Position numbers and translations under genes: made by a program. The notes under the pieces are model-generated. The model saw only the letters and a program-made list of their open reading frames with translations. It had not been told where the DNA came from and did not search any database. This document shows, in pieces, positions 38,235-48,661 of a DNA stretch of 64,000 nt. Position 1 is the stretch's first letter, and every line of letters starts with the position of its first letter. Source of the stretch: Klebsiella aerogenes KCTC 2190 (lineage in GTDB: Bacteria; Pseudomonadota; Gammaproteobacteria; Enterobacterales; Enterobacteriaceae). The stretch spans positions 3,472,001-3,536,000 of the forward strand of contig NC_015663.1 of NCBI RefSeq assembly GCF_000215745.1, written 5' to 3'.

Positions 38235-39485
38235 TTAATTTACCGAACGTTTACCCGAGCCCCCGTCATCCGCTGAAGCGTCGTGCCGTGGGCGGCGCAG
38301 ACTGATGGTCGAGTAAAAAGCGTTAAACAGGACGACGCAGGCGGTGACGAGGAACACGGCGCGGAAGCCGTAGTTGGCCGAGACCGAGGCGCCGATTAAC
38401 GGGCCGGTGACGTTGCCGATATCGCGAAACGACTGGTTATAGCTGAAGATACGTCCCGAAATCTGGCTGGTGGAGTTGTACACCAGCAGGGTTTGTACGG
38501 CGGGTAACAGCGCGCCGTCGGCGGCACCAAGCAAAAAGCGCAGAATGCCTAGCTGCAGCGGCGTCTGAACGAATGACATCGGGATCAGTAATAGCACGGA
38601 GATAACCAGAGCAACTATCAGGATCTTTTCCGGCCCAATGCGATCGCCGAGCTTGCCTAAACGTGGCGCGCTCAATAGGGCGGCAATGCCGGGTACGGAA
38701 GCAATCATGCCGCTAATAAAGGCGATATTACTGACGTTACCTGCCAGGTCGCGCACGTAGAGCGTCAGGATCGGCGCAATGGAGCCGGTAGCGACCTGGA
38801 TAATCAATGAGGTGACGAACAAGCTCAGCACCAGTTTAGGATTCTTAAGCGAACCGAAAACGTCCCTGGCATTGAGCATCTCTTTTTTGTTCACCGGAAC
38901 AAAGTTTTCGCGGATTAAAAACAGGGTGAACAGGAAGCAGATAAACAGCACCGTGGCGGTCATAAAGAAGACGGTGCGCAACCCCCAGTGGTCGGCAAGG
39001 AAACCGCCAGCCAGCGGGCCGAGCAGGGCGCCGCTTACCGCGCCGGTTGAAAGCGTTCCTAGCGCCCAGCCGCTTTTCTGACGGGGGATCTGGGTGGCGA
39101 TCAGCGCATTGGCATTGGGAATAAACCCGCCCAGTAAACCCAGCAACGCGCGCAGGATCAGGAATTGCCAAATGTTCTGCGCCATGCCCATCAGCATCAT
39201 GACGATAGCCATCCCCAGCGCCGAACGCAGCAGCATAATCTTACGCCCTTTACGGTCGGCTAATCCGCCCCAGAACGGCGAGGCAACGGCGGAAAAGAGG
39301 AAGGTTATGCTAAAGACCAGCCCTGACCACATATTCAGCGCGCTATGGCCGGTGACGCCCAACTGTTCGACGTAGAGCGGCAAAAAAGGCATCACGAGGC
39401 TAAAGGCGGCGCCGGTTAAAAAGCAGCCAAGCCAGGTGACGGTAAGATTTCGTTTCCAGTTAATAGGTGTATCAGCAGACGACAT
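38235..39485 (-). CDS. mdtG: MFS multidrug efflux protein MdtG
   Basis: Inner-membrane 12-helix proton antiporter, 416 aa, linked in E. coli to fosfomycin and deoxycholate tolerance and controlled by the mar/sox/rob system. Strong match from [20 protein letters not shown] through [14 protein letters not shown] (motif A) and [19 protein letters not shown]-terminus is rich in Asp, Ser and Gly and eight residues longer than in E. coli. A marbox was not identified by eye. Confidence 0.95.
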   Translation of the reverse strand: MSSADTPINWKRNLTVTWLGCFLTGAAFSLVMPFLPLYVEQLGVTGHSALNMWSGLVFSITFLFSAVASPFWGGLADRKGRKIMLLRSALGMAIVMMLMGMAQNIWQFLILRALLGLLGGFIPNANALIATQIPRQKSGWALGTLSTGAVSGALLGPLAGGFLADHWGLRTVFFMTATVLFICFLFTLFLIRENFVPVNKKEMLNARDVFGSLKNPKLVLSLFVTSLIIQVATGSIAPILTLYVRDLAGNVSNIAFISGMIASVPGIAALLSAPRLGKLGDRIGPEKILIVALVISVLLLIPMSFVQTPLQLGILRFLLGAADGALLPAVQTLLVYNSTSQISGRIFSYNQSFRDIGNVTGPLIGASVSANYGFRAVFLVTACVVLFNAFYSTISLRRPRHDASADDGGSGKRSVN

Positions 39486-39658
39486 AAGGTCTCACTGGCC
39501 CGCGGCGCGGGTCAAAATAAAGGAAAATATGAGCCTGCTAATTATGCGCCTGAGAAATGGTTGTCGCAATGGAGCATAGCTTTTAAAGCTAAAGGAGTAT
39601 TTAAGAGGACTGGCGGTAGAATTTATCCGGGCAGAGAACCGCCCGGATAGTGAGTCAA

Positions 39659-40579
39659 TCAGTAGCGCGAAGGCACGCCTTCCGGACGGGTTTTAAAGCG
39701 GCGATGCAGCCACATATATTGCTCTGGCGCCATCAAAATGCACTGTTCGACGATTTTGTTCATCCACGCGGCGGTGGTTTCTGCGTTTTCCAGAGGCGGA
39801 TCGCATTCCGGCGGCAGCATGATGAGCTCATAGCCTTTGCCATTCGGTTTGCGCCGTGGGACGAATGGCACAATGCACGCTTTAGACATTTTCGCCAGCA
39901 TCCAGGTCCCGGAAGTGGTGGCGGCCTGCTCGACGGCGAACAGGGGGGCGAAGACGCTGGCGGTCGGGCCGTAGTCATGGTCCGGGGCATACCAGACCAC
40001 TTCGCCTTTTTTCAGCGCGCGGATCATGCCTTTGAGATCTTTACGGTCAATCATATCTTTGTTGGAACGCAGGCGGCCCCAGGTCTGCAGCCAGTCGATA
40101 ACCGGGTTGTCATTCGGGCGATAGACGCCGATACCGGGTTGGTTCATGCCGAACATGCGCGCACCCATTTCCAGCGTCAGGAAATGAATGCCAATCAGCA
40201 GGATACCGCGGTTTTGTGCCTGCACGTCGCGGACATGTTCAAAGCCGATGGTGTCTGTCCAGCGCGCAATGCGTCGGGTTGGCCAGAACCATGCCATCCC
40301 GGTTTCCATCAGGCCCATGCCGACGGACTCAAAGTTTTGTACTACCAGTTGATGACGCTCCTGCTCGCTCTTCTCAGGAAAGCAGAGCTCAAGATTGCGA
40401 TAAGCGATTTTTGCGCGGCGTTTCATAAAACGCATCGCCAGACGACCAATGGCATTACCGAGACGGTAGATAACCGGATAAGGGAGTTGGACAACTAACC
40501 ACAACAGGCCTATGCCCAGCCAAAGCAGCCAGTAGCGCGGATGGAGCAGCGCGGCGGAAAATTTCGGTAAATGGGTCAT
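39659..40579 (-). CDS. lpxL: Lauroyl-Kdo2-lipid IVA acyltransferase LpxL
   Basis: Inner-membrane acyltransferase, 306 aa, transferring laurate (or a similar acyl chain) from acyl-ACP to Kdo2-lipid IVA in lipid A synthesis. Single N-terminal helix ([14 protein letters not shown]), catalytic HX4E-type box IHFLTLEMG, and the [11 protein letters not shown] and [14 protein letters not shown] blocks of the HtrB/LpxL family. Divergent from trhO. Confidence 0.95.
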   Translation of the reverse strand: MTHLPKFSAALLHPRYWLLWLGIGLLWLVVQLPYPVIYRLGNAIGRLAMRFMKRRAKIAYRNLELCFPEKSEQERHQLVVQNFESVGMGLMETGMAWFWPTRRIARWTDTIGFEHVRDVQAQNRGILLIGIHFLTLEMGARMFGMNQPGIGVYRPNDNPVIDWLQTWGRLRSNKDMIDRKDLKGMIRALKKGEVVWYAPDHDYGPTASVFAPLFAVEQAATTSGTWMLAKMSKACIVPFVPRRKPNGKGYELIMLPPECDPPLENAETTAAWMNKIVEQCILMAPEQYMWLHRRFKTRPEGVPSRY

Positions 40580-40786
40580 TTCATACCTGTCTGATTAAAC
40601 AACGCGTTCTATTATCGCATTTTTTTCCGCTACCGCCAAAAGCAGTCTCCGGCTGAAGCCGATTGTTAACGGCTGAAAACCGCGTGGATGAAATGTAGCG
40701 TAAAATGTAGGGATGTAAATTAACGGTGTTTGCTATATGATGCCCGCCGTTTATTTTACTCATTTCCTATGTCGAGCAGGTACACC

Positions 40787-41851
40787 ATGCCAGTGTTACA
40801 CAACCGCATTTCAAATGAGACGTTAAAGGCGCAGATGCTGGCTGAGACCGAGCCGCGCACGACGATCTCGTTCTATAAATATTTCACTATCGTTGACCCG
40901 AAAGCGACCCGCGACGCTCTGTGGCTGGCGTTGACTAAGCTGAACGTCTTTGGCCGCATCTATCTGGCCCATGAAGGTATCAATGCGCAGATCAGCGTGC
41001 CGGAAAGCAAGGTCGCAGCGCTGCGTGAATTTCTCGATAGCTTCGATCCGGCGCTAAAGGGGTTACGTCTGAACATCGCGCTGGATGATGACGGTAAATC
41101 CTTTTGGGTCCTGCGCCTCAAGGTCCGCGACCGCATTGTGGCCGACGGTATTGATGACCCAACCTTTGACCCCTCTGATGTGGGCGAGTATCTGAAAGCG
41201 GCGGAAGTGAACGCGATGCTGGACGATCCGGACGCGGTATTCATCGATATGCGTAACCATTATGAGTACGAAGTCGGTCATTTTGAGAACGCGATGGAAA
41301 TTCCGGCGGATACCTTCCGCGATCAATTGCCGAAAGCGGTTGAGATGATGCAGGAGTACAAAGACAAGAAGATTGTCATGTACTGTACCGGCGGTATTCG
41401 CTGTGAGAAAGCCAGCGCCTGGATGAAGCATAGCGGTTTCAATAAGGTGTGGCACATCGAAGGCGGGATTATCGAGTATGCGCGCCGCGCCCGTGAACAG
41501 GGATTGCCGGTACGCTTTATTGGTAAGAACTTTGTCTTTGACGAAAGAATGGGCGAGCGTATTTCTGATGATGTGATTGCCCACTGCCATCAATGCGGCG
41601 CACCATGCGACAGCCACACCAATTGCCTGAACGACGGCTGCCATTTGCTGTTTATTCAGTGCCCGGCTTGTGCCGAGAAATTTGCCGGTTGCTGCAGCGA
41701 AGCCTGTATGGAAGAGCATAAACTACCGGAAGAGGAGCAGCGCAAACTGCGGGCGGGGCGAGAGAATGGCAATAAGATTTTCAATAAATCCCGTGGTCGT
41801 CTTAATACCAAATTAGGTATCCCGGATCCCGACCCGTCAGTAAAACCATAA
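40787..41851 (+). CDS. trhO: tRNA uridine(34) hydroxylase TrhO (YceA)
   Basis: Cytoplasmic rhodanese-domain enzyme, 354 aa, that hydroxylates U34 of certain tRNAs in an oxygen-dependent step toward cmo5U. ATG 40787 ([10 protein letters not shown]) aligns with the E. coli start; the frame extends upstream but without a ribosome site. Ferredoxin-like N-terminal domain, rhodanese active site YCTGGIRC with Cys200, C-terminal cysteine-rich zinc region ([23 protein letters not shown]). Its last 15 bases overlap the antisense yceO gene. Confidence 0.95.
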   Translation: MPVLHNRISNETLKAQMLAETEPRTTISFYKYFTIVDPKATRDALWLALTKLNVFGRIYLAHEGINAQISVPESKVAALREFLDSFDPALKGLRLNIALDDDGKSFWVLRLKVRDRIVADGIDDPTFDPSDVGEYLKAAEVNAMLDDPDAVFIDMRNHYEYEVGHFENAMEIPADTFRDQLPKAVEMMQEYKDKKIVMYCTGGIRCEKASAWMKHSGFNKVWHIEGGIIEYARRAREQGLPVRFIGKNFVFDERMGERISDDVIAHCHQCGAPCDSHTNCLNDGCHLLFIQCPACAEKFAGCCSEACMEEHKLPEEEQRKLRAGRENGNKIFNKSRGRLNTKLGIPDPDPSVKP

Positions 41852-41950
41852 CCAGATGAGGTCGATTACTGCTAGCAGCAGCCACAGCGCGAGATAAATC
41901 ATAAAGTGCTCGCGCACATTGTTGACTAACCAGTGATACAGGCGACGCAT
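41837..41950 (-). CDS. yceO: Small membrane protein YceO
   Basis: 37-aa frame [16 protein letters not shown] followed by a single hydrophobic helix ([20 protein letters not shown]). It matches E. coli YceO (46 aa) in position and sequence, starting at the internal MRR of that protein. It overlaps the 3' end of trhO by 15 bases on the opposite strand. Predicted small inner-membrane protein; in E. coli linked to biofilm and acid phenotypes. Too short for usual gene finding. Confidence 0.75.
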   Translation of the reverse strand: MRRLYHWLVNNVREHFMIYLALWLLLAVIDLIWLWFY

Positions 41951-41967
41951 AAACGTTCTCAATCAAT

Positions 41968-41998
41968 AAACGGCCTCCATTGAGGCCGTTTCGTTTTA
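41968..41998 (+). terminator. trhO terminator
   Basis: AAACGGCCTC / GAGGCCGTTT perfect 10-bp stem with a 4-base loop and CGTTTT tail, between yceO and solA. Transcription of trhO therefore reads through yceO in antisense. Confidence 0.8.
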
Positions 41999-42008
41999 TG
42001 GCTGGCTA

Positions 42009-43127
42009 TTATTGTGAAAATCGCGCTAGCGAGAAGGGAGTCAAATCAAACTCCGTCGTTTCACCTTGCGCAAATTGCGTCGCAATTTCGCCAAGTACCG
42101 GGGCAAATTTGAAACCGTGACCGCTTAAACCGGTAATGAGTAATGTGTTGTCGTGACCGGGAAGGGTATCAATGATGAAATCTTCATCTACCGTATTATC
42201 GTACGTACAGGAGGCGCCGTGCAGGCAGCCGCCAATTCCGGGCAGCACGTTGCGCAGGAAGTTGAACGACTCAGACCCATCGCTGGCGACAGCGCCAAAC
42301 GGTTTCCGCTCGCCCGGTTCGGAAATCAGCTGGCCGCCATTGTGTTTGCCGATCTTCAATTCGTTGTCTTCCGCCGGGAAGCCATAATACTGATCGCCAT
42401 TCGGTAGTTCGCCGGTGAAAGCAGGGAAGTTATTTTTCGTGCTATAGCGACCATCGGCCTGGAACCAGGCGAAGACTTTACGTACCGGTTGAATGGGCAG
42501 TTCCGGCAATAATTTCGTTACCCAGGTTCCGGCGCTGATCAGCAGTTTTTTGCCATTGTAACTGCCGTCAGCGGTATCGATGGTCACGCCATCGGCATGA
42601 TGATGGATCGCGGTCACCGGACAGTTGAAGAGCTGGGCACAACCCGCCTCACGCGCCAGCCGGATCCAGGTTTCAACCGCCAGTTCGCTGCGTAACACGC
42701 CGGAAGCCGGCTCAAAAATTGCCCGATAATCTTGTGGGATACGAATCTCCGGCCAACGCTTCATGACAGCTTCAGCGTCCAGTTCCTCTACGTTAAGCTT
42801 AAACTGACGCGCGCTGTGGGCCACGTTATTGAGAAAATCGGAGCTGGCCGGGCCCAGGTTAATGACGCCGGTTTTTTCGAATACGGCCTCGCCGCTGTCT
42901 TGCGCGAATTCGTCCCATAGCTGCTGGGCACGTAGCACCAACGGTACGTATTTTTCGCCCTCGCCATAAGCGTGACGAATCAGACGCGTGTTGCCATGGT
43001 GGCTGCCTTCCTGATGCGGCGGTTTGTGGGCATCGGTCATCAGGACATTCAGACCGGCGCGACGGGCGTAATAGCCAGCGGCAGCGCCAACGGAGCCGCT
43101 ACCGATAATGATGAGGTCGTATTGCAT
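42009..43127 (-). CDS. solA: N-methyl-L-tryptophan oxidase SolA
   Basis: Cytoplasmic flavoprotein of 372 aa of the monomeric sarcosine oxidase family. FAD dinucleotide motif [19 protein letters not shown] at the N-terminus, [18 protein letters not shown], and the Cys in [13 protein letters not shown] that carries FAD covalently in this family. Oxidises N-methylated amino acids, releasing formaldehyde and hydrogen peroxide. In E. coli yceI/yceJ precede it; they are absent here. Confidence 0.94.
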   Translation of the reverse strand: MQYDLIIIGSGSVGAAAGYYARRAGLNVLMTDAHKPPHQEGSHHGNTRLIRHAYGEGEKYVPLVLRAQQLWDEFAQDSGEAVFEKTGVINLGPASSDFLNNVAHSARQFKLNVEELDAEAVMKRWPEIRIPQDYRAIFEPASGVLRSELAVETWIRLAREAGCAQLFNCPVTAIHHHADGVTIDTADGSYNGKKLLISAGTWVTKLLPELPIQPVRKVFAWFQADGRYSTKNNFPAFTGELPNGDQYYGFPAEDNELKIGKHNGGQLISEPGERKPFGAVASDGSESFNFLRNVLPGIGGCLHGASCTYDNTVDEDFIIDTLPGHDNTLLITGLSGHGFKFAPVLGEIATQFAQGETTEFDLTPFSLARFSQ

Positions 43128-43251
43128 GGTGAGTTCCGGGTTATTGTTTTATTAGCAGGGTAATTAACATCTGCCGGATGTACAAGCGCGAAAAATAATT
43201 CAGGCACCCGCAGGTGCCTGTTCAGTGAATATTTAGACATCATCGGTGATG

Positions 43252-43506
43252 CTAATGTCTGCGATACTCATTTGCCTGGTAATCGCCAGATTCTATCTTC
43301 GCTATTCCTGCTTCCAGAATAGAAATAAACTGACGTGCGACGTCCGTCGTTAGCCATAGCGTCTGGCCAATTTCTGCTTCTTTATCGCTTTCTTGGGTGG
43401 GGTTTTGGTAGTGCAGGCGCAACATCAGCGCATCGTAGCTATCAACGGTGCTGATGTCCCATCCGACGAGGGGATGGGTCTGGATGACTTCATTATTCTT
43501 TTCCAT
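43252..43506 (-). CDS. bssS: Biofilm regulator BssS
   Basis: 84-aa cytoplasmic protein, almost identical at both ends to E. coli BssS (MEKNNEVIQTHPLVGWDIST, LTTDVARQFISILEAGIAKI, YRRH). Start at the second of two consecutive ATG codons, as in E. coli. BssS affects biofilm formation and indole or AI-2 signalling through catabolite control; no biochemical activity is known. Followed by a 124-base gap to solA. Confidence 0.94.
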   Translation of the reverse strand: MEKNNEVIQTHPLVGWDISTVDSYDALMLRLHYQNPTQESDKEAEIGQTLWLTTDVARQFISILEAGIAKIESGDYQANEYRRH

Positions 43507-43810
43507 CATAACCCCTTATTCATATGTTAAAAGACAACAATTCTCGAGGTTTAATGCTTGTTTTCTGAAGCAGGTTAATTATATCAGCAGTTAAGTACAA
43601 ACTCGAGAAAATAAATAAATAGCGACAAATTTTGCGCTGATTGGCGGTTTTTTGCGCGAGTTTCGTCCTGGGTCTCATTATTTTTTAAGGAATTTATCAG
43701 GATATTAAGGAAAGTCTTAGTTATAAGCGGAGATAAAAAAGCCGGGGCGACCCGGCAAAAAAAAGCACAATGAGGGAGCAAATTGATTTTGCGTAAGCAG
43801 ACCCGGAGGC
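43507..43810. other. Intergenic region bssS-dinI
   Basis: 304 bases holding the bssS promoter and the dinI terminator; no convincing gene on either strand. Confidence 0.6.
43734..43757 (-). terminator. dinI terminator
   Basis: GCCGGG-GCGA-CCCGGC stem; on the minus strand it is followed by six T. Confidence 0.85.
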
Positions 43811-44056
43811 TTAGTCGTGGATAAACCAGTCGTCGGCGCTTTCCCAGGTTTCCTGCAGGATTTCGCTAATCCGGTCTTTGTCTTCTTTCAGGCCACCGAT
43901 GACAGATAAATTATTGCCGGCGGCATAACGTACCGTGACCTGGTTTTCACGTTCAGGGTAATAGTGAGCGATACGCTTAGCGAGTTCGTTATTCAGCGCT
44001 TCCAGCGCGCCGTTGGGTAAGGCTGTGGTTTTGGCAATTGACACTTCGATGCGCAT
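43811..44056 (-). CDS. dinI: DNA-damage-inducible protein I
   Basis: 81-aa cytoplasmic SOS protein that binds RecA filaments and modulates their coprotease activity. Start 44056 (MRIEVSIAKTT) matches E. coli; the longer frame crosses the LexA box and is rejected. Two-helix, three-strand DinI fold with acidic C-terminal helix (EILQETWESADDWF). Directly controlled by the LexA site 20 bases upstream. Confidence 0.96.
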   Translation of the reverse strand: MRIEVSIAKTTALPNGALEALNNELAKRIAHYYPERENQVTVRYAAGNNLSVIGGLKEDKDRISEILQETWESADDWFIHD

Positions 44057-44075
44057 AATGGCCCCCTGGGTAATA

Positions 44076-44095
44076 TACTGTTTATTTATACAGTA
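44076..44095. promoter_or_regulatory. LexA box (SOS operator) of dinI
   Basis: TACTGTTTATTTATACAGTA, a near-perfect match to the consensus CTGT-N8-ACAG with the extended TA ends, 20 bases before the dinI start codon. Confidence 0.95.
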
Positions 44096-44129
44096 ACGCT
44101 TGCACATTTACAACAGGGGGCAAAAAACT

Positions 44130-45176
44130 TTATTTTTTCATCGTCCAGCGCACGGTTTCGCCAGCCAGGAACGGTATCAGCGTATCGCCAGGAAGGGCGA
44201 TGCTTTCGGCGACGGTACTCTCTTCGCGTACCAGTTCAACGTAGCTTTCATTCACCGGCAGGCCGTAGAAACGCGGGCCATTCAACGAGCAGAAAGCCTC
44301 AAAATGTTCCAGCGCATTCATCTCTTCAAAGACGGTGGCGTAACTACCAAGCGCGGTCGGGGCATTGAAACAGCCCGCGCAGCCGCAACTGGCCTCTTTA
44401 CGGTGGCGTGCATGCGGAGCGGAGTCGGTGCCGAGGAACGTGCGACTGAACCCGCTGGCGACCAGTTCACGCAGCGCCTGCTGGTGGATATTGCGCTTGA
44501 GGATCGGCAGGCAATATAGATGCGGGCGAATACCGCCAACGAGCATATGGTTGCGGTTAAACATCAGATGCTGCGGCGTGATGGTGGCGGCCAGCAGTTC
44601 GTTGCCGTCGCGCACGTATTCAGCGGCATCTTTGGTGGTGATATGTTCGAAGACCACTTTTAACCCCTGCAGCCGTTTGCGCAGCGGTTCCATCACTGTC
44701 TCGATAAAGCGCGCTTCGCGATCGAAGATATCGATATCAGCATGGGTAACTTCGCCGTGCACCAGTAGCGGCATGCCCAGTTTTTCCATCCGTTCCAGCA
44801 CCGGCATAATGGCATCGGTGCTGGTCACGCCGTGACTGGAGTTGGTGGTGGCGTTTGCCGGGTAGAGCTTGGCTGCGGTGAACACGCCTTCATGGAAACC
44901 GCGCTCCAGTTCGTCCGGGTCGAGCGTGTCGGTCAGGTAGCAGGTCATCAGCGGAGTGAAATCATGCCCGGCGGGAATCGCATCGATGATGCGCTGGCGG
45001 TAAGCAATAGCAGCAGCGACGGTCGTTACCGGCGGTACCAGATTCGGCATCACGATCGCCCGGCCATAAAACTCACTGGTGTAAGGCACGACGGTTTTCA
45101 ACATATCATCATCGCGTAGATGGATATGCCAGTCGTCAGGGCGGCGGATTTTCAATACCTGGGGTTGTGCTGTCAT
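44130..45176 (-). CDS. pyrC: Dihydroorotase PyrC
   Basis: Cytoplasmic zinc amidohydrolase, 348 aa, cyclising carbamoyl aspartate to dihydroorotate in pyrimidine synthesis. Metal ligands His17 and His19 in [10 protein letters not shown], the carboxylated Lys in [14 protein letters not shown], His in [11 protein letters not shown] and FEHITT, and Asp in LGTDSAPH. Class II dihydroorotase length. PurR box 62 bases upstream. Confidence 0.97.
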   Translation of the reverse strand: MTAQPQVLKIRRPDDWHIHLRDDDMLKTVVPYTSEFYGRAIVMPNLVPPVTTVAAAIAYRQRIIDAIPAGHDFTPLMTCYLTDTLDPDELERGFHEGVFTAAKLYPANATTNSSHGVTSTDAIMPVLERMEKLGMPLLVHGEVTHADIDIFDREARFIETVMEPLRKRLQGLKVVFEHITTKDAAEYVRDGNELLAATITPQHLMFNRNHMLVGGIRPHLYCLPILKRNIHQQALRELVASGFSRTFLGTDSAPHARHRKEASCGCAGCFNAPTALGSYATVFEEMNALEHFEAFCSLNGPRFYGLPVNESYVELVREESTVAESIALPGDTLIPFLAGETVRWTMKK

Positions 45177-45237
45177 GGAAGGCTCCGGCTAATTGGTTCA
45201 GTCATCAGGGCTGTTTTTTGCCGGGCACTAAGGATAA

Positions 45238-45253
45238 GCGTAAACGTTTTCCT
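45238..45253. promoter_or_regulatory. PurR operator of pyrC
   Basis: On the minus strand AGGAAAACGTTTACGC, matching the PurR palindrome (consensus ACGCAAACGTTTTCGT) with the invariant AAACGTTT-type centre; PurR control of pyrC is established in E. coli. Confidence 0.88.
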
Positions 45254-45270
45254 TTGCACTCATTTCCGTA

Positions 45271-45301
45271 AAAAATTAAGGGCGCCATATTCAGCGCCCT
45301 T
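45271..45301 (-). terminator. yceB terminator
   Basis: AAGGGCGC / GCGCCCTT with an 8-base loop, followed on the minus strand by AATTTTT, immediately after the yceB stop codon. Confidence 0.85.
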
Positions 45302-45306
45302 ATTGT

Positions 45307-45867
45307 TTAATCAGTGAAGGGGATGATTATCTCGCCCGGTTTCACTTCAATGCCTTTAGCGTATTTCTTCGCTAAGGCTTCACCGGTGCTGGCATCTTCA
45401 CGCAGAACGTAGGCTGGTTGCTGATTGAAATAGCTGCGCAGCGACTGATTCAGATAAGGGATCAGCGTCTGTACCACGGAGGTGAGCTTTTCCGGCTTAA
45501 CTTTCGCATCGACGACTTCCATTTCACGCAGATAAATCGCGCCTTGCTCTTTATTGAACACCGGCAGCGCTTTGAGCTTCAGGTCGATGGTCGCTTTCTG
45601 ATTTCCAAACAGCGAATTCAGATCCAGATTAGCGGTTCCGCTCAACGACACCTTGTTCGGCTCTTCACGACCAATGGCGCTGGTCAGGTTTTGCAGCTCA
45701 ATGTGCGCATCCGCTACGCCAGGCAGGCCGATATCTTTAGCGAAGTGATTACGTTTCTGCAGCGCCTGGTTAATCTCCTGCTCGCTAACGGAGTATTGCG
45801 TAAGCTGGTTACATCCGCTCAGAAGGCCGCTGACAATCAGCGCGGCCGCGATCAACATCTTTTTCAT
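45307..45867 (-). CDS. yceB: Lipoprotein YceB (DUF1439)
   Basis: 186 aa from ATG 45867 (MKKMLIAAALIVSGLLSGCNQ), with lipobox LSGC and lipidated Cys19. Mature domain is the BPI/TULIP-like DUF1439 fold; matches E. coli YceB in length and sequence. Probably anchored in a membrane leaflet facing the periplasm; function unknown. In E. coli grxB separates it from mdtH; here grxB is absent and mdtH is the upstream neighbour. Confidence 0.93.
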   Translation of the reverse strand: MKKMLIAAALIVSGLLSGCNQLTQYSVSEQEINQALQKRNHFAKDIGLPGVADAHIELQNLTSAIGREEPNKVSLSGTANLDLNSLFGNQKATIDLKLKALPVFNKEQGAIYLREMEVVDAKVKPEKLTSVVQTLIPYLNQSLRSYFNQQPAYVLREDASTGEALAKKYAKGIEVKPGEIIIPFTD

Positions 45868-45981
45868 TGGGTTCCTTAACGTCATGCCATAGCTAATCCT
45901 GACACAAAGCAGCATGGTCTGCTAGCCCCGCTTGTACTAGCGGAAAATGCTGAAAAAAAGGATTACCACTTTGGCTGATTG

Positions 45982-47190
45982 TCAGGTGCGCGGTTCCAGC
46001 ATGCCGGAAGCCGACCGTTTCTGGCTAAACTGCCACCATAGCGCAATGAAAGTTGCAAAGCCGATAATGCCCAGCATCAGCCACGGTAGTTCAGGTTGAT
46101 TAAGCACTTTACCTGCATCAAACAGCCAGCCGCCGCCGGCATACCCCAGCGCGCCGCCAAATGCCAGACCAAGGCGGCTGAAACCCATATAGCTGCCGCG
46201 AGCGCGGGCATCAGCCAGTGAAGCGCCCAGCGTTTCGCGCGCAGGTTCGGCAATGATCGAGCCGATATAGAAAATACAGATTAAGGTAAACAGCTGCTGT
46301 AGCGTGCTGGTTAAGCCAATCGGCAGCATCGCCGCCGTCATCACCAGCAAACCCGCCATCAGACGATGCTCGAGGCGAAAACGTTTCTCGCTCCAACGGG
46401 CGATGGGATACAGCAGCGTCAGGGAGATTGTTGCCTCGATGGCATACATCCATTTCACCGCCGCCGGAGAACCCGCAATATCGTTAACCATAATCGGCAG
46501 CATGAGCATCACCTGCACGGCCAGCATGTAGTAACCGGTCAGGGTCAACACGTAAGTGACAAAGCGCTTATCGCGTAACACCAGCCCCAGTCCTTCGCGG
46601 ATCGGTGTTTTGACCGTCGAGAGTTTCCATGCCGGCAGATACCAGGCGTTAAATGCGGCACAGGCAATAAAGAGCGCTGCCCCTGCGCTGCACACCAGAC
46701 GGAAATCGTACTGTAATAGCCAACTGCCGAGAAGGGCGCCGATGACCGCGCCGGCGCTATCCTGCATCATCAGGATAGAGAAGAAACGACCACGTTGATG
46801 CGGGCGCACCAGTTTGACCACCAGCGCCGCTCGCGGCGGGTCGAACAGGGTGCCGCCGAGACCAGACAAAATGCATGAGAGCCAGAGCACCCAGGGCTCA
46901 TGGGCGACGGCCATCGCCGCGAAACCGCCGGCGCGCATCAGCATGCCGGTGACGATCATCGGTTTGGCGCCGAAACGATCGGCAATCGCCCCACCGAAGA
47001 TGCCTAAACCTTGTTGCACCAGCTGACGTAGACCGAGGGCGATACCGACCATCAGCGCCGCCCAACCCATTTGGTCGACAAAACGGATCGATATCAGTGG
47101 GAATACGACAAAAAAGCCGAGCACAACCAGCATGTTATCGACTAACAGGAAATATTTACCCAGGCTCCTTGCCTGCGATACGCGGGACAT
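45982..47190 (-). CDS. mdtH: MFS multidrug efflux protein MdtH
   Basis: Inner-membrane 12-helix proton antiporter, 402 aa from ATG 47190 ([20 protein letters not shown]), preceded by GAGGGG; a longer upstream frame is not used. Norfloxacin and enoxacin export has been reported for E. coli Mdt[27 protein letters not shown] contains MFS motif A. Divergent from rimJ. Confidence 0.95.
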   Translation of the reverse strand: MSRVSQARSLGKYFLLVDNMLVVLGFFVVFPLISIRFVDQMGWAALMVGIALGLRQLVQQGLGIFGGAIADRFGAKPMIVTGMLMRAGGFAAMAVAHEPWVLWLSCILSGLGGTLFDPPRAALVVKLVRPHQRGRFFSILMMQDSAGAVIGALLGSWLLQYDFRLVCSAGAALFIACAAFNAWYLPAWKLSTVKTPIREGLGLVLRDKRFVTYVLTLTGYYMLAVQVMLMLPIMVNDIAGSPAAVKWMYAIEATISLTLLYPIARWSEKRFRLEHRLMAGLLVMTAAMLPIGLTSTLQQLFTLICIFYIGSIIAEPARETLGASLADARARGSYMGFSRLGLAFGGALGYAGGGWLFDAGKVLNQPELPWLMLGIIGFATFIALWWQFSQKRSASGMLEPRT

Positions 47191-47417
47191 TTCCCCTCCA
47201 GGGAAAAAGAAAGATAAGCTTAGATATTCTGCGGGGGCGGCGGTTATTTTCCCAGCATACTGGCGACAATATTTTTTTATCAAAAAGCAAGATCGATTGA
47301 GCCTATTCATCGAAAAATGGAGATGGTGCAGAAAATGGTATGTTGCTGTTTTCCCACCTTCACTCAGGGAAGGTATAGTGAAAGATATTAGTTTGGGGCA
47401 GGGAACAGGAGTGAGGA

Positions 47418-48002
47418 ATGTTTGGCTATCGCAGTAACGTACCCAAGGTGCGTTTGACGACGGACCGGCTGGTGGTGCGGCTGGTTCACGATCGTGACGC
47501 CTGGCGTCTGGCCGATTATTACGCGGAAAACAAGGGGTTCCTGAAACCCTGGGAGCCGGTGCGCGATGAAAGCCACTGTTATCCTTCCGGCTGGCAGGCA
47601 CGATTATCGATGATTACGGAGTTTCATAAACAGGGTTCGGCCTTTTATTTCGCGCTACTCGATCCTGATGAGAAAGAGATTATTGGCGTAGCGAATTTCT
47701 CAAATGTGGTGCGTGGTTCATTTCATGCCTGTTATCTCGGCTATTCCATTGGTGAAAAGTGGCAAGGGCAGGGGCTGATGTTTGAAGCGCTGACCGCGGC
47801 GATTCGCTATATGCAACGTACGCAGCATATTCACCGTATCATGGCCAACTATATGCCGCATAACAAACGCAGCGGCGATCTGCTTGCCCGGCTCGGGTTC
47901 GAAAAAGAGGGTTACGCAAAGGACTACCTCCTCATTGATGGGCAATGGCGAGACCACGTATTGACGGCGTTAACGGCCACTGACTGGACACCAGGGCGCT
48001 AA
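47418..48002 (+). CDS. rimJ: Ribosomal-protein S5 alanine N-acetyltransferase RimJ
   Basis: Cytoplasmic GNAT acetyltransferase, 194 aa, acetylating the N-terminal Ala of ribosomal protein S5; also an assembly factor. Acetyl-CoA loop [14 protein letters not shown] and [23 protein letters not shown] are present. First gene of rimJ-yceH-yceM, with a 9-base gap to yceH. Confidence 0.96.
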   Translation: MFGYRSNVPKVRLTTDRLVVRLVHDRDAWRLADYYAENKGFLKPWEPVRDESHCYPSGWQARLSMITEFHKQGSAFYFALLDPDEKEIIGVANFSNVVRGSFHACYLGYSIGEKWQGQGLMFEALTAAIRYMQRTQHIHRIMANYMPHNKRSGDLLARLGFEKEGYAKDYLLIDGQWRDHVLTALTATDWTPGR

Positions 48003-48011
48003 GGAGAAAAC

Positions 48012-48659
48012 ATGAAATATCAGCTAACCGCGCATGAAGCGCGCATCATTGGTTGCCTGCTGGAGAAGCAGGTGACCACGCCGGAACAATATCCGCTATC
48101 AGTGAATGCTGTGGTTACCGCCTGTAACCAGAAAACCAACCGTGAGCCGGTAATGTCGCTGGCGGAAAGCGACGTCCAGGATTTGCTGGATGAGCTGGTC
48201 AAACGCCACTACCTGCGTACGGTAAGCGGTTTTGGCAACCGGGTGACCAAATATGAACAGCGCTTCTGCAATTCGGAATTTGGCGATCTCAAATTAACGG
48301 CGGCGGAAGTCGCCATTGTCACGACGCTGCTGCTGCGCGGTGCGCAAACGCCAGGCGAGCTGCGTAGCCGCGCGCAGCGGATGTATGAATTCCGCGACAT
48401 GGCCGAGGTGGAAAGCACGCTCGACAATTTGGCCAGTCGTGAAGACGGTCCTTACGTCGCGCGCCTTCCGCGCGAACCGGGTAAACGCGAAAGCCGCTAT
48501 ATGCACCTGTTTTGTGATGACATGGATTCGCTCATCACCGTGGTCGAGGCGGTGTCGCCGCCGAATGACGATTTGCAGGCGCGCGTTGAGGCGCTGGAAA
48601 GTGAAGTCGCTGAGCTCAAAGTACGCCTTGATTCACTACTGGCTCATTTAGGAGAGTAA
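48012..48659 (+). CDS. yceH: DUF480 protein YceH
   Basis: 215-aa cytoplasmic protein of the UPF0502/DUF480 family: two winged-helix domains ([28 protein letters not shown] and [28 protein letters not shown]) and a C-terminal coiled coil ([21 protein letters not shown]). Function unknown, DNA binding likely. Stop codon two bases before the yceM start, so translation is coupled. Confidence 0.95.
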   Translation: MKYQLTAHEARIIGCLLEKQVTTPEQYPLSVNAVVTACNQKTNREPVMSLAESDVQDLLDELVKRHYLRTVSGFGNRVTKYEQRFCNSEFGDLKLTAAEVAIVTTLLLRGAQTPGELRSRAQRMYEFRDMAEVESTLDNLASREDGPYVARLPREPGKRESRYMHLFCDDMDSLITVVEAVSPPNDDLQARVEALESEVAELKVRLDSLLAHLGE

Positions 48660-48661
48660 CC

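Noticed and set aside
39650..40498. 282-codon open frame antisense to lpxL
   Set aside because: Mirrors the lpxL coding sequence; His/Gln/Arg-rich with no family resemblance.
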